Shown one piece after another: positions 35,980 to 48,286 of a stretch of 64,000 bases of DNA. The notes under the pieces were generated by a model. The model searched no databases. It saw nothing but the letters and a program-made list of their open reading frames with translations, and had not been told where the DNA came from. The DNA is from Cocos nucifera (taxonomy: Eukaryota > Streptophyta > Magnoliopsida > Arecales > Arecaceae). The stretch spans positions 62,001 to 126,000 of the forward strand of contig QRFJ01000762.1 of assembly GCA_006176705.1 (NCBI GenBank). The letters are read 5' to 3'. The position numbers were made by a program, and so were the translations under genes. Numbering within the stretch: the stretch's first letter is position 1; every line of letters begins with the position of its first letter.

Positions 35980-38268
35980 TGTTGGATAACAGGTAGTATG
36001 CATGCTAATTTTTATAGTTTACATTAAATACAGCAAAAGGGATTTAAAAATAATTTTTAAATTGATCTAAGTATGCTGATCTAAATCGAGACTATCTAAT
36101 AATTATCTATCATGCATAAATAAATTTATTTATAGATCTAAAAATAAATATGTGAAAGAAGAAATTAAACTTGTCGCTTTTTCCTCCTCCTTTCTTGAAC
36201 TGGATCGATCTCATCTTTGGGGCTCCTGTCATAGCCGCACACATGCCTGGCCTCTACTGGTATCTATACAGAGCTCATTCTAATTAGAACTCTGAAACCT
36301 TTAGGGTGCTAGCTCTCTTATAGGCTTCGTTCTTTGGCTTAGATCTAGATTTGTTTTTCAAAATAGATCGTAGGCAGCTTTCAGGGGATTGAACCAAAAC
36401 CAAAAGAAATCAAGAACCTTTCTTGATTTTCCTTTTCCTCTCTCTCAAAAATCTCTCTCTCTCAAATCTGATCTAGAAGAGGAGATATGGGGCATGGAAG
36501 GGAGGATGGGTTGCGGTATGCAGGAAGAAAGATGGATGGTGCGGCATCTAGGAATGAGAAAAACTTAGAACTAATATGCTGCATGCCCTAAACCCCTTTT
36601 ATATTTAATTTTTTGCCCATAAATGTCGTTTGATGGCCAAAACCAACTCCTAATAGATTAGGATTGGTTTAAATCAGTTAGGCCTTATTCCTATCAAAAT
36701 AGGAGTCCTAACTAATCAAGAAAGTGGGCGGCAACATCCAAAATACCTCATGCATGCAACCAAAAAATTACCATGAGTTCTTAATATCCCATCTCTCTAT
36801 TAGGTTGGCTAATAGAAGAGAGAAGCCTAGGGAACCTTAGCATAATATGTTATATTTAATTAGGTTCAAATTGAATCCAACTTGGGCCCAAATCGAATCA
36901 AATTTGAAAGGTTGTCAAACCTAAATTTTTTAGGATTGAAATCCAAATCTGATCTAGATAATTGAACATAATTAATCATTAAATTAAATTAAATCAAAAT
37001 AATTTTAATTTAAATAAAATTAACTAAAATTTAATTAATAATTTAATTAGTCCCTAATTAAATTATAATGCTTATAATAAAATCAACATGCCAATAATTA
37101 GCAGTTGCCAAATCTGTAATATTTACAATTAGTAGTTTTCAAATTCAAACCATTAATCCGATTGATAATTTGAATATAATCCAAATTGTTGATTGAGTCA
37201 AACTTCTTTTATGTGTAACCCTTCAGATTCTATTCTATCTAGTAGTGAGACATACCATGATCTTTATCGCGGTATCATCAAAACTCATTGCGATAGATTA
37301 GAATAATTCCAGCTCGACCCAATAAAGATCATTGATATGAAAACAATCCTAGTGAGTTCTCACAATCCGCTAGTGACACCTAGTAGCATGTAGTGGTAAT
37401 CCAATAGACTAGAAAAATATGAACCCCTAGGTGCAGTTAATATGTGATTCAGTTCTTCTATCATGAGTCCTAACTTGACGGAGGTCATGGAGAACTCATC
37501 AAACCCTATCGTCAATTATATGCCAAATTGGCTCAACTTGAGTTCATTCATGAATCCTGTGGAAACTCTTTTCTAGTATTTACACTTGCTCTGATCGAAG
37601 ATCTCCTAAACTTAGTCTTGCTAATCACATAAGACTTCTCCTTTTCTACTAAATTTGATAGATTCCATCTAAATGCATCCTACTCTAAACAGTGAACCTG
37701 AACCCATTAAAGCCAACATATATAGTAAGGACCCAAATGGCTAAGGACTAAGAAAATGTGTAGTCAAATCCAATAGCCTCGCTGCAAATAGCCATTGCAT
37801 CACAAGGCAAAGGATCAGTCACACTACTACGGTATCGAGAAGACTCACTGATGAGCAAGTAGACATCCAAGTGGTTTCTCATAATGGTCACGCCCAGTGC
37901 AAGTTGTTCTTTAATAACCACATGCACTCTCACTCCAGTGGTCCCACACTGCAAACTCAAGATCCATCTGCCTGGAAGGAAGGTGATCCATATACTAATC
38001 TTGATAAGATCAATTACTTTTCTTCATGATGATCCTATGATCAGGAGCATTTAGAAACTAACCACTAATAATGTATGTCTTAAATTCTCAACATCTTGAG
38101 AATATATAAAATCATCTTTATTAATTTTTAGGATAAATCATAAACACATAAACATGATTAAAAAAGAGAATGTGTTTATTGATAATAAAAGAATTACAAG
38201 TACAAAGATAAGCCTTGGAATTACATATTTGTCAGCCAATAATTGGCTTCTAGGGCATACTTCTAACA
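35980..38268 (-). repeat. D 5' LTR (2289 bp)
   Basis: Starts TGTTAGAAGTATGCCC on the minus strand at 38268 and ends CCAACA at 35980. The start and the GCCAATTATTGGCTGAC motif relate it to the A family; the rest is a diverged subfamily. TATA at 36596-36603. No second D LTR is in the window. Confidence 0.8.
36596..36603 (-). promoter_or_regulatory. TATA box of D LTR
   Basis: Minus-strand TATAAAAG, followed by GGGTTTAGGGC. Confidence 0.45.
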
Positions 38269-38960
38269 CTTCCAAGCTTCCTTCCTGTCCATAGGAAAAA
38301 TTCCATCTCAAAACCAGCTGACTAGTGGGTCCATCCAATAGTGCTCTTCATCAACTTGCATCATTGCCATCGATTTTTCAATGCTCAACTTGTTTAGTAC
38401 TTTGAAGAAGGCATTCCTTGGTAATTTAGATGATGCCAACATCACCAACATAGACAATAGGTCGGCCCAGGTACTCTTCGACCTAGGGATCTATTGTATT
38501 TTGAAGCTGCTAAATGTGGATGCTAGGTTTTTTTATCTTATAGAGGTACTTCTACATGCTCTCCCCGTGGGCCTCTTAGTTGCCTCAAATGTGCCCGATG
38601 ACTAATTAGAAATCAATATAACCTTTCAGATCTTGGATCCCCAATTCCTTGGTGATCCTAAAATCTGCAGGCAAGGCTTCATGTTCGACTTCATTATTAA
38701 TTATAGAAAACTCGAAGCACAAAGCATACTCGATGACTGTGCCATCTAGAACTGAGAAAATCAATTGTACTCCCGATCCTACAAGTTTGATGACCCATCC
38801 ACGTGCAACACCCAGATGTCGAGGTCGAACTCAGGAGGGCTTTTATGGGTTCAACCTTGGGGTTTAGCTTCTTGTTCATTTGGCTCATCCAATATTATGC
38901 ATTCTACCATAAAATTGGCTAGAATTTAAGCCTCGATCGATGCCCGCAGATGGTACTAGA
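38269..38960 (-). pseudogene. E RNase H and linker, interrupted by D
   Basis: Minus-strand RNase H reads in pieces around 38690-38890 (LHVDGSS-type start degraded to CTWMGHQTC, ALCFEFS-type segment), then after a gap the post-RNase H linker (VEEYLGRPI..., LDGPTSQLVLRWNFSYG) up to 38269. Several stops and frameshifts. The frame ends at the D LTR; the integrase that should follow lies on the far side of D, outside the window. Confidence 0.7.
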
Positions 38961-40270
38961 TATCAAACTCAGATAGCTCTATTATCCATTTTGCAATTTG
39001 CCCCGACATATCTAGCCAATGAAGAATGATCTTTATGGGTTGATCTACAAGAGGATTGTAGGATGAGCTTGAAAGTAGGGGTGGATTTTTTGAGCAGCAA
39101 TAAGGAGGGCATAGATTAGCTTCTCCAACTTTGAATATCAAGTCTCAACATCCTATAGGGTCTGGCTGACATAGAAAATTGGCTTATGGACCCTATTTTT
39201 CACTTGGACCAGTACTACACTCATCACTGGGCGAGAAATAGCTAAGTATAGAAATAGTTCTTCATTGGGGTTTGGCTTGCCAAGCAATGAGGTAGAGCTA
39301 AGATAGCTCTTCAGATTGTTGAAGGCTCTCTAGCATTCCTCTGTCCATTAAAAATTCTTTGATTGTTTTAAGGTCCAGAAGAATGGTAGGCATCGCACAG
39401 CTGACCTCGAAACAAACCAATTTAGGGCAGCAATCCCTCCTAAGAGGCGCTACACTTCTTTGATCATCATAGGAGAGGCCATCTCTTGCATAGCTCTAAT
39501 CTTCTTTAGATTAGCTTCAATTCCCTAGCAAGAGACCATAAAACCAAGAAATTTTTTAGAAGTTATCCCGAAGGCACATTTCTCCATATTCAGCTTCATC
39601 CTATATCTCCATAAAGTGGCGAATTCCTCCTTAAGGTCATCGACATAGGTGCTTGCGATTTTGCTCTTGACAAGCATATCATCCATGTATACTTTTATGT
39701 TTCGTCCAATTTGATCTTTGAAAAATTTGTTCATGAGATGCTGGTAGGATGCACCGCATTCTTTAGACCAAAGGGCATGACCTTGTAACAAAAGAAGTCT
39801 TTATTAGTAATAAAATTTGTTTTGTCCTCATCTTCAAGTACCATCTGGATTTGATTGTAGCTAGAAAAGACATCCATGAAAGTGAGGAGCTCGTGGCCTG
39901 ATGTGGCATTGATCAGCTAATTAATCTTCGGTAGTGGATTGCTAATCTTTGGGCAAGTCTTGTTCAGGTCTGTGAAGTCGATGCCAATATGCCATTTTTC
40001 ATTCACCTTCTTTACCATGACCACATTCGCGATCCATTCTAGATAGACCATCTCCTTAATGAAGCCCACCTAGAGCAATTTGTCCACTTCCTCGACTATC
40101 ACCCTTTGTCACTCGGGTGTGAAGGTTCGTTACTTCTGCCTAATGGGCCGATGCTGCAAGTTCTCATTCAGCCAATGCACCATCACTAAGGGATCAATGC
40201 CCAGCATATCCATCAGTGTCTAGACAAAGACATTCATATTCTCCTACAAAAAGGAGGTCAATAGGTCTTT
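38961..40270 (-). pseudogene. E gypsy reverse transcriptase
   Basis: Minus strand. Recognisable RT blocks: FxDxFxxYNQI-like segment near 39870, DKTNFITNKDFFCYKVMPFGL near 39790-39840, then a long open frame with IGRNIKVYMDDMLVKS; the catalytic Y-M-D-D is at 39678-39689. The C-terminal RT segment near 39000 ends GQIAKWIIELSEFDI. The N-terminal RT third has many stops. Neighbouring protease and RNase H are in the expected order. Confidence 0.8.
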
Positions 40271-40279
40271 TGCTACCTG

Positions 40280-41000
40280 ATCTAGGTTTGTGCCAATCTG
40301 GATGGTGTGTTTGGATCCCCATCCACCAAGGGGATGGATACGAGATCCTTGACTAGTTTTGCATGCTTATTGGCTAGCTCGTCATGGGTGTCCAATTCTT
40401 CAATGAGGTAGGACTTAGGAGGTTTGGCCCATCGAAGGATGATGTTATAGCAATAACATGCCAAGTCTTGATCTCCCCAAACTTCTCCAACTTCTCCTCC
40501 TGCTATCGGGAATTTCATGTTTAGGTGATATGTGGACATGATGGCTCGAAGCGTGTTTAAGCTTAGTCGGCCAAGGATCATGTTATAGGCCATGGGTGCT
40601 TGAATGACAAGAAAGTTGATTTAGGCTATGGATTGAAGAGGGAATCAGCCAGCCTTTATAGGCGAGATGATGACTCCCTCTACTAGAATGGCATCCCCTA
40701 TGAACCCAATGAGCAGGGAGTCAACCCTCCTCAACCGATCATCTGGCAATTTCATTTTTACAAAAGCATCGTAAAGTAAAATATTGGCAAAACTTTCGTT
40801 GCCTATCAAGACATGACATACATCATAGTTTTCAATGTTAAGTGTTACAACCACCACTTCATTGTACAGGAATTGAACTCCTTGGGCATCCTTCTTAATG
40901 AAGGTGATGGGCTCTTCAGTTCTCTACCTCTTCACTACCTCCTCACTTCTACCAACCCCTCCACTACTCTGCCCCCCAATGATGGTATTTATTATATTGG
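40280..41000 (-). pseudogene. E gypsy aspartic protease, active site lost
   Basis: Minus strand. The frame 40857-40645 carries the protease core, but the active-site D-N-G-S of relatives is replaced by GNES (IGNESFANILLYDAF). The following frame 40593-40282 gives the second half (AYNMILGRLSLNTLRAIMSTYHLNMKFP), typical of Tat proteases. Separated by a frameshift near 40600-40640. The catalytic Asp change suggests the copy was already inactive. Confidence 0.75.
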
Positions 41001-41049
41001 CCAGGGGTCGATCTTGTTGCTGCTTGGCTTGTCTGAATTGTTCTGCTAG

Positions 41050-42612
41050 TTGGGGTGATCTTCGTTGGCCTTTTGCTGCTCTCTTCGGTGTCAGATGAAC
41101 CAATCGAGACAGCCATGCCTAATGAGATTCTCAATCTCATCTCAGAGTTTGATGCAGTCCTCCATGTCATGATCATGATCCCAATGATACAGGCAGTACC
41201 TATTCGGATCCCTCCGAGCAAGGTGTGTTCGTAGCTTCCTCGCTTCTGAAAGCTGCCTCTCGATTTTCATAAGTACGTAGATCCTCAGCATGTTTAGAGG
41301 GATATAGTCATTAAACCTCCTCAGTGGGGTTGAGGAGTGTCGATTCCTCCTCTAAGGTCTCTCGGATTGGTCGTTATGGGGAGGAATCCCATCCTTTCAA
41401 CAGTGAGGAGGAGATCTCGAATGTCAATGCGCCTTCTCCTCCATCATGAGCAAGCACTCCTCTAGCTCTCCTTTCCTCTCCCCATAGTAGAGTTAGCGGG
41501 GTCTTTTCCTTCATGAAGACCTCCTCCATGCAGGCATATTTCTCCACCCTAGCCAGCATATCATGAAAGTCTCGAGGGTAGGTCTTCACCAATAACTTCT
41601 TCATGTCATTTTTCTATAGTCCACTCATCAATGCGAATATCATGACTGACTGGTCTAGGTTGTGCACCTTGAGCACCATCATGTTGAAGTGGCCAATGAA
41701 TGATCAGATGGTCTCTCCCTTCCTTTATTTCATAGTATGGAGGTAATTTGATCGCTTCTATGGTTGCTTGCTATTGATAAAGTGGCCAACAAAAGATCAG
41801 CTCAACTGCTAGAAGGAGTGAATCGAAGCCAACTTTAGGTTGGAATAATAGTACCAGGCTACCCCCTTTACGGTGAAGGAGAATGCTCGGCATAGAATAG
41901 CATTCACGGCTCCATGGAGGAGCATAACTGTCTTGAAGCTCTCAAGATGGTCAATGAGATCAGCCATCCCATTATAGTTCTCCAACTGAGGAGCCTTGAA
42001 GTGATGAGGCATGGGCTCCTGCATTATTCGAGAGTCGAAGAGTGGGTTATTGCCAAACCCATCATACGGTGCTAACTTCTGGTGAAAAATCATCTCGATC
42101 TATTGATCTAGGTCACGAAGTCGCCACTTGATCTTAGCACCTTGAGCCATGCCGGCTTTGGAGTATTTGGGAGAATGTTGACTAGGGGTCAAGTCATGCC
42201 CCGATTGTGGGCTTAGAGATCAATACTACCTAGGTTTTGGGTTCTTAGGGTAGCTCTGCTGAGTTAGCCACTTTTCTAGACTCGAGGGAACAACCCGTGG
42301 TTGATCTGGAGGAGGTGCCGCCATGAGTGGCATCAGGCTTGGCTATGGTGCAACCGATGGTAGAACTAGGGCAGCCTGGATGGTAGTTGGCACTACTAGT
42401 GTGGGTGCTGGGATGGCTTGGATCTTTTGGACGATGGCAGTCAAATTCTAAACCTACTAGAAAAGCAGGTTGAACTGCTTCACCATCACCATCGCTAGTT
42501 GCAGAGATGGATGACCCCTTGTGGCCACTAGCTAAATAGGATGGTTAGCCTGGCCCTCCTCCAGTCGCACGGTAGTGCTGGTATGGTTGGAAGATGTCCT
42601 TCTTGACACCAT
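41050..42612 (-). pseudogene. E gypsy gag
   Basis: ATG on the minus strand at 42612-42610, then MVSRRTSSNHTSTT and a long frame to 41809 broken by several stops. The conserved gag motif HFKAPQLENYNGMADLIDHLESF and ILCRAF lie near 41880-42010. A further frame at 41604-41374 has RDFHDMLARVEKYACMEE. The zinc-type motif (YCLYHWDHDHDMEDC) is encoded at 41154-41195. Gag would form the particle. Confidence 0.8.
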
Positions 42613-42654
42613 GGTCTTGATTGCCTCAAACTACGTTCCTTCAAATAGGGACAG

Positions 42655-42672
42655 ACCTTTCTCTAGCGTCAA
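42655..42672 (-). other. E probable primer binding site
   Basis: Minus-strand TTGACGCTAGAGAAAGGT starts a few bases after the LTR end (CAACA at 42675), in the place of the TGGCGC-type PBS of Tat elements. Assigned by position and loose similarity. Confidence 0.4.
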
Positions 42673-42674
42673 TC

Positions 42675-43850
42675 TGTTGATGCGAGATTTTGCTTGGAAT
42701 CAAAAATATTGGAGCGAAAGGTTAAGATCGGTCCTCCCAGGAGCGAGACCCACAAGGAAAGTCCTGGCCGGAGGTGGCTCCGGTGATGGTCCTCTGACGC
42801 TCAAATTAGAGTCTCGTTCAATAAGAGTTGAGAGTCAAAGTGATGGCATATCTGGGGGTCCCCTTTTTGGATTTCTTTTATAGATGAAGGCTGAAGTCCG
42901 TTAGGCCTAAGTCTATAGGCTACCAAAGTAGGTGGCATGCTTTCACATTCGTGGGGAGTCTACTAGGGGGCACTTGCCAAATTGGTTGGTCATGGGAGTT
43001 GATCGTGTCTGAACCTACACATTGGCAGGGTAGATTGTCAACCACTACTCTGACTGCTGGTCATCGGAGTTGGTTACACTCGAATCTATAGATTATCAAA
43101 GCGAGCTATCTACCACTAACTAGATCGCTGGACATGGGGGCCGACATCTGCTCAGTATGGGCTGACCATCCAGATGCTGCATCAATCCTTGATTTAGCAA
43201 GGGTCATCTACTGAGAAGCTATCAGCATTTTTTGAGGACTCGGCGGTCGAGCAACTTGCAACCTCATCTATTCAAGCAGGATGATGGTTGGCCGATAAAG
43301 GTTTGGCCACTTGGTGATCGGGCCTTGAGGTCCTAGTCATGAGGATGGGGGCCAACGAGGGGGTCATCCTGCCATGTTGGAGAATCATGACATGAGTAGG
43401 CCGAAGAGGAGTCAACTACCAAAGAATGGTTCCTTGGAAGGAGGGCCTCTGATCTAGGACCAAATTGACCATTGGGTGAGGGCCCTGCTCGTCGTTGATG
43501 ATAAATTGATCAGACACGGTTGGCCATGGGTGGATGCCTAGTCAAACCATGTCGTTCATTCTAGCATGCCGATGATCTTTGGAGCTGATGCATGTGAGCT
43601 GGATATGGGGTAGACTTCATCGGTTCTAGGCTGGGCCTATTGGAAGTTGGCCGATCAACCCTGTCTGAGTAGGTCGTAGGATGCCAACAGAGCATATCTT
43701 GGGTTGGTTGGCCCAGAGTCGAGGGTTACTTCGATGTTGGTGTTGACCAAGGAATAGTCGGAGTCAGCCCAGCATGGCGCCTTATTGGGCTTTCACATCA
43801 CAAACTCTAGGCCTCTTCATATTTTTGGTCCATGCAAAATTCCCCCAACA
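42675..43850 (-). repeat. E 5' LTR (1176 bp)
   Basis: Starts TGTTGGGGGAATTTTGC on the minus strand at 43850, ends CGCATCAACA at 42675: five-base inverted ends TGTTG/CAACA. TATA at 42875-42882. The G LTR begins with the same GGGGGA motif and shares the GAGGTGG...CTCCGG block, so they are related families. Confidence 0.8.
42875..42882 (-). promoter_or_regulatory. TATA box of E LTR
   Basis: Minus-strand TATAAAAG, in CTATAAAAGAAATCC context, about 200 bp before the LTR end. Confidence 0.55.
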
Positions 43851-43855
43851 ACAAT

Positions 43856-44318
43856 GATTCTTGCAAATCATTATGTGATCATGCTTTGTTTAAAATATTG
43901 TGTATGACATCGCTATTTCTCCTTTCATTTTAATTTCAAAATGAAATAAATAATGATGCAAACCTATTTTCTGCTAATAAAGGTCATTATCATAAAAGAT
44001 CATCACCATGGAATTACAAGGGAAATACAACTATCTTCTTCAAGTTACCAGCATATTTACTTACCATAATTTTTGGCTAGTGGTTGAGGGAGATTGTCTC
44101 AAGAGAATGCATAGTACAAGAAAGAAAAATGTTTTTTAAAAAAAAAAACTTTATAGATGCATAAAATAGTATATGTAATTGCACAAACATTTATATATGG
44201 GTATATTAATGTTAAAATGAAAAATTAAGGAAGCAAAACAAGTCCATCCATCATAAAAATGTATAGCAAACAATAGCTTGATATGTAGATTTATGTTAAA
44301 AATTTCTATATACTCATT
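43856..44318 (-). other. Downstream flank (probable 3' UTR side) of the sulfate transporter exons
   Basis: AT-rich, matches none of the repeat families in the window. Includes an A-run of 11 or more near 44140. No clear poly(A) signal chosen. Confidence 0.45.
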
Positions 44319-44620
44319 TCATGTGGACTCCTTCAACAAAGGAGAAAGTGAAATAATGGTCTCCCCAATAGTCAAATAAAGAGAATCTACTCCAAAGAAA
44401 TTGTGAACACCATTTGCTCGCTCCAATTTCTCCATCACTTCTCCCACGGGATTTACAAGAACAAGCTGTAACCAAATAATTATCACTATCTCATATATCA
44501 TACTATTAACAAGAAATAAAATAATTGTATCTCTATAAAATACCTCAAATCCATGTTTCTCCATTGATTTTTTTAGGTCAACTAAGAATGAAACACCACT
44601 TGTGTCAATTGTAGGTACAG
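44319..44620 (-). CDS. Sulfate transporter (group 3-like), last two exons, STAS domain
   Basis: Two minus-strand exons, 44620-44544 (77 nt) and 44465-44319 (147 nt with TGA stop), joined by a 78-nt GT-AG intron (44543-44466) in phase 0, give an intact C terminus. Exon one reads AVPTIDTSGVSFLVDLKKS, the conserved STAS segment around the regulatory Thr/Ser site; exon two has LVLVNPVGEVMEKLERAN and a YLTIGE motif. These match the STAS domain of plant SULTR3 H+/sulfate cotransporters, which sits in the cytosol after the membrane domain and is needed for activity. SULTR3;3/3;4 is my best guess. No upstream exon (the rest of STAS, 10-12 membrane helices) was found before G begins at 46622. It is either a pseudogene fragment or the 3' end of a gene with a transposon-filled intron. 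Confidence 0.8.
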
Positions 44621-46621
44621 CTGAAACCAATCATCAGAAGCATTAATACCCAATGTAACTTGTATGGTAGTATAAACTAAAGCACCTAAACTTGAAGTAA
44701 TTTGGTACAAAATATAGCTAACTATTTGTTAAGGCTATATGATTAAAAAAAATAGGTGGTGCACCACATGAGGCTCCTACCTGTGCAAGGTTTGAGAAGG
44801 ATCAGATGTATGGAACCTTACCTTTATGTTTGGAAAGGTTATTTTCTTGTTTCAAATCGATGATCTAAAGTTCATAGAAGCAACCTCACCATTGTCCCAA
44901 GGCTCATCCAAACATTCCTCAAAATAAAATCTTGTACTCCTTACCTCACTTCAACATTATTCAAAAAATACAATATTTTAAATATTAACTAGGAAATTTT
45001 CAACTAGATAGTTCCACACTAGGGTTAAGGTGAAACAATCATCATCTTCCTTGAGATCAACAATTTTGCTATATGAAAATCAAAAGTTCAAGTTGCATAC
45101 ATGCTATTATTAAGAGGATATTTATAATTTTTTTTGAGAAACAAGAGAATATTTATGATGGAATGTCACAATAGAATCTATATATTGTATAAATCTAAAT
45201 TTATATTTTGATAAGCACTATTTAAGTTTAGCATTGTTTGATGAGTTCTCAATCTATAACAGTAGTAACTAAGCAGCACAAATATAGATTATCTTATATT
45301 TTCTCATGCATAAATTAAATGATATAAGGAGAAGCATTTGAGAAAAGTTCAATATTATTATAAAGGTAACTGAGAAATTTTTTTGAAGAAAAAGGGAAAG
45401 AAATCTCAATAATTAAATATCTAAATTTGTACTAGTAATCTAGTTGAAAAAATATAGTTATGTGTTTGTTAATGCTATTTGATAGTTCTTAAGATAGAAT
45501 CTTTTATAATGCAAAAATATTTGATTCAATTTCTCACTTTACTTAAAAATTATTCATAGAATAATATATTAAATCTTAAATATTTAAGGGTTTTCAAAAG
45601 TAAAATTCATCAAAGTCGTATGTGAGATAATAATTTTGATATAAGAAAATCAGAAAGTTTTGATTTATTTATATATTATTTTGAGAGAATATTTTTTATT
45701 TAATATCATAATTTAATGAATTCCAAAAAATATTGATTTTCTTATTCTTCTCATGATTAAATTAATTGAAATGAGAAGAAATATTTGAATGATAGTTGAA
45801 TATGATTATGAAGTAAATGAGACTTTCTTTATAATGTTAATAAAAGGGGCAGACATTCTCCATTATATCTTTCAAAAATGAGAAAGAGTTGCTTTCAGAG
45901 GCCTATAGCTATGAATCACGTATTAAATAATCTATTATGATGAATTTGGCACAGCCCAAGCCTCACTATTTAAACGATTTCATCTGATCTTTTATGATAC
46001 CTCCAACTATTGGGTGAAAGTCACATCATAAGTACTTCTGTGAATAATTAAAAAAACTACTGATGAATATGAAGTTTATAATGCATGCCGTCCAACACGA
46101 GAAGGAAAGTTTCTCACCCCCAACCATATGTACAGCCTTAACAATATTGTAAGTGCTTTGTAAATCTATGCTTCAAGAGCTTATGGACATCCAAGTCCAC
46201 TTCCATATCTACTTTTCTAGCATTGAGTATGAGTCTAATATGAAGGCAAGCTTCCAACCATCACTTGGGAACCAAGCTTTGCCAACTTCTTTGAATAGTT
46301 TATGACTTCATATAGTGGTGGCTTTAATGTTGAGTTGGTTTAGTCGGTTATAAAAGTTGAGTTCTATGTATGCATTCTATCTTTGCTATCTTTTACAACT
46401 TAGATAGAGTTTATTAAAGCTACCACAAGATTCAAAATCTGTATATTCTGAGGAGTTTATTTAAACATGATTATACTCGCATGCATAAGAGACCAAGTGA
46501 ATAGTTTTTCTCCTTTTCCATCTACATTTTATGCTCATGTGAACCCTCTCCCATCGCTTTTCTTAATTATGTTGGTGACAAGAGTAGACAATGGCATGGC
46601 CACTATGTCATGATTTATATT
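44621..46621 (-). other. Probable intron or degenerate flank upstream of the sulfate transporter exons
   Basis: A splice acceptor (TTGGTTTCAG) abuts the exon at 44621. The remaining 2 kb is AT-rich, has no recognised coding segment on either strand and matches none of the LTR families here. Bounded on the right by the G LTR. Confidence 0.5.
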
Positions 46622-47561
46622 TGTGAGGAAATTGAACCATCACCTTAAGTATTAGAGCCGACACCTGAGATCTCGCTAGTGAGACCTACAAAATAAAATC
46701 CTGACAAGAGGTGGATGGCTCCGGCGTGGACCCTCTAATGATCAAGTTAGAAATCTATCAACAAAAATAAAGTACTCAGGAGTTAGATGAGATTAGAGAA
46801 AAAGATATATCTAGAGAGTCCTATTTATAGATGGAGTTGTAATAGATTGATAGTGACTACTGTAACTGACTGCTAGTGGACTGTTTGGATGGTTCCAATT
46901 TCGTTATGAAGGATAAGTAGATGATCATAACTATTTGATAGTGGTTAGCTGTAATCTGGTTGTAGCGTAGATGGAGAATATCTACTCTTATTGTTGATAC
47001 TTGAAGGTCAGAAGCTACTGAGCTTAACAACCAACTTTGTGGATTGGAGTTGTTCTGTAAAATCCGAGGTCGGACAAACTAAGTTTGGAGGTCGGTATCC
47101 TAAGCAAGACTTGTGCTTTAGATTCTAAGGTCAAATAAACTTGAGAGCTAGATGAGCACCAAGCTTCCTGGACGGGACTATATCAGGATTGTTTATGCTG
47201 ACTTCAAGGAAGGTTAGATGGAGGTTCAGCTACATTCAAGATCGGATTCTGACAAGAACTAATACATAGTTATTGTTGTCAAGTTTGAGTTCAAGGTCAA
47301 AGTTAAGAAGCTCGGCGGACATCTAGGGTTAGACATCAGTAAAGGATCAATACCATTTTTAGGATAAACTATCACTTGACTTAAACTGAAGGTTGGAATT
47401 TGTCGAACTTAGAGGCAAACCTTTTGGTATCAATCAAAGCTCGGGAACTAGCTTGGTTACATCTTGGGCTGGATGGTGTTAACAGCTGGATGGTACCTTT
47501 TGATGGTTGGTGATAGCTAGCTTACAAGGACTTTGGCGATAAATCATTTTTTCCCCCAATA
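46622..47561 (-). repeat. G LTR (about 940 bp)
   Basis: Begins TATTGGGGGAAAAAATG on the minus strand at 47561. Shares the GGGGGA start, the GGAGCCA...CCTC block and a TATA box at 46822-46829 with the E LTR. The 3' end near 46622 (CCTCACA) is set by alignment to E and is approximate. Confidence 0.65.
46822..46829 (-). promoter_or_regulatory. TATA box of G LTR
   Basis: Minus-strand TATAAATA, in ATCTATAAATAGGACTC context. Confidence 0.5.
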
Positions 47562-48286
47562 CATGTTCCCATACTCCCAAGTTCAAAGTTCGAATGAAGG
47601 GAGTACCACAACCTAAATTGCTAGAGTCCAATCATGTTTTTCCATCTTTGAAATATAATGTTTCTTGGATGACTCAAGTCGGCATAGGAGCCTCATTATT
47701 ATGAAATGACCCAAGATGATCTCAAATTTTGAAATTCTCTTTGGTGTGGAGATCGATCGTACGATGCAATTACTGCATCGTCTAACATCTGCAACTACAA
47801 TAATAGACTAGACACGCGGCAGACTAGGATTAGGCAATGGTGATTCATAATCATGGCAGTTTAGAGCACCATCAACTATTTAATTTTTTTCTCTTTCTTT
47901 CTTATTCTGAGTTCTTTCTTCTCCGATTCTTCTTCTGTCATTGCGTTCTCTAACTCTGGTTACCCTTACTTCTTCTATGCTCTTCTAGTTTCCATCACTC
48001 TTCTTTTTGTCTTCCTTCCATGATTTTGACTATTCCATCAAGCTCTCTACAATCCTTGGTTAGCACTCTAACCCTCTCTTTTATTTTCAACGGCTTATTC
48101 TCATCTTTTAGGGCCCTTTTTCAAGTATTTGTTCTTCCTTCATCTTCTTGGGTTCTTCTTCTATTTTTTTAATTTTTAATTTATTTTTGTCTGATTTTCC
48201 CTCGATCCAAAAAGACTTCCCCTAAATCATAATGTTCATGGTCCTTTGAAAACCCTTCCGATCCAAATCCTCCCAAACATAGATGA
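47562..48286 (+). other. Spacer between G LTR and antisense ORF
   Basis: No coding segment recognised. A pyrimidine-rich plus-strand stretch (47880-48180, TTCTTCTTC-like) precedes the ORF and could be its 5' UTR. Confidence 0.4.

Larger units (their letters stand above)
10506..38268 (-). mobile_element. D: Ty1/copia retrotransposon (minus), leader and 5' LTR, split by B
   Basis: Visible as two pieces, 10506-10942 (leader) and 34745-38268 (leader, PBS, 5' LTR); everything between is B and its own insertions. The two leader pieces join in register with the intact A1 and A2 leaders: the left piece ends in the block matching AATCAACCCC and the right piece resumes at the block GCACCCACATCTCTATATTGGTGGAAGAC. 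On the right, D interrupts the pol of E at 38269 (candidate duplication CTTCC). Gag and pol lie left of the window, past A0. Confidence 0.75.
38269..43850 (-). mobile_element. E: Tat-like Ty3/gypsy retrotransposon, 5' half
   Basis: Minus strand: 5' LTR 43850-42675, PBS region, gag from 42612, protease, RT and RNase H down to 38269, where D interrupts it. Integrase and 3' LTR are not in the window. Gag-protease-RT-RNase H order, the HFKAPQLENYNG gag motif and the CX2H-type zinc motif place it in the Ty3/gypsy Tat group. The flank ACAAT (43851-43855) is the candidate target duplication. Confidence 0.85.

Noticed and set aside
44130..44150. Poly(A) run as a LINE or processed pseudogene tail
   Set aside because: The neighbouring transporter exons keep an intron, and no LINE coding sequence or target duplication is seen.
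44651..46600. Search for upstream sulfate transporter exons on the minus strand
   Set aside because: No STAS N-terminal or membrane-helix segment with splice sites could be recognised; the region was left as probable intron.
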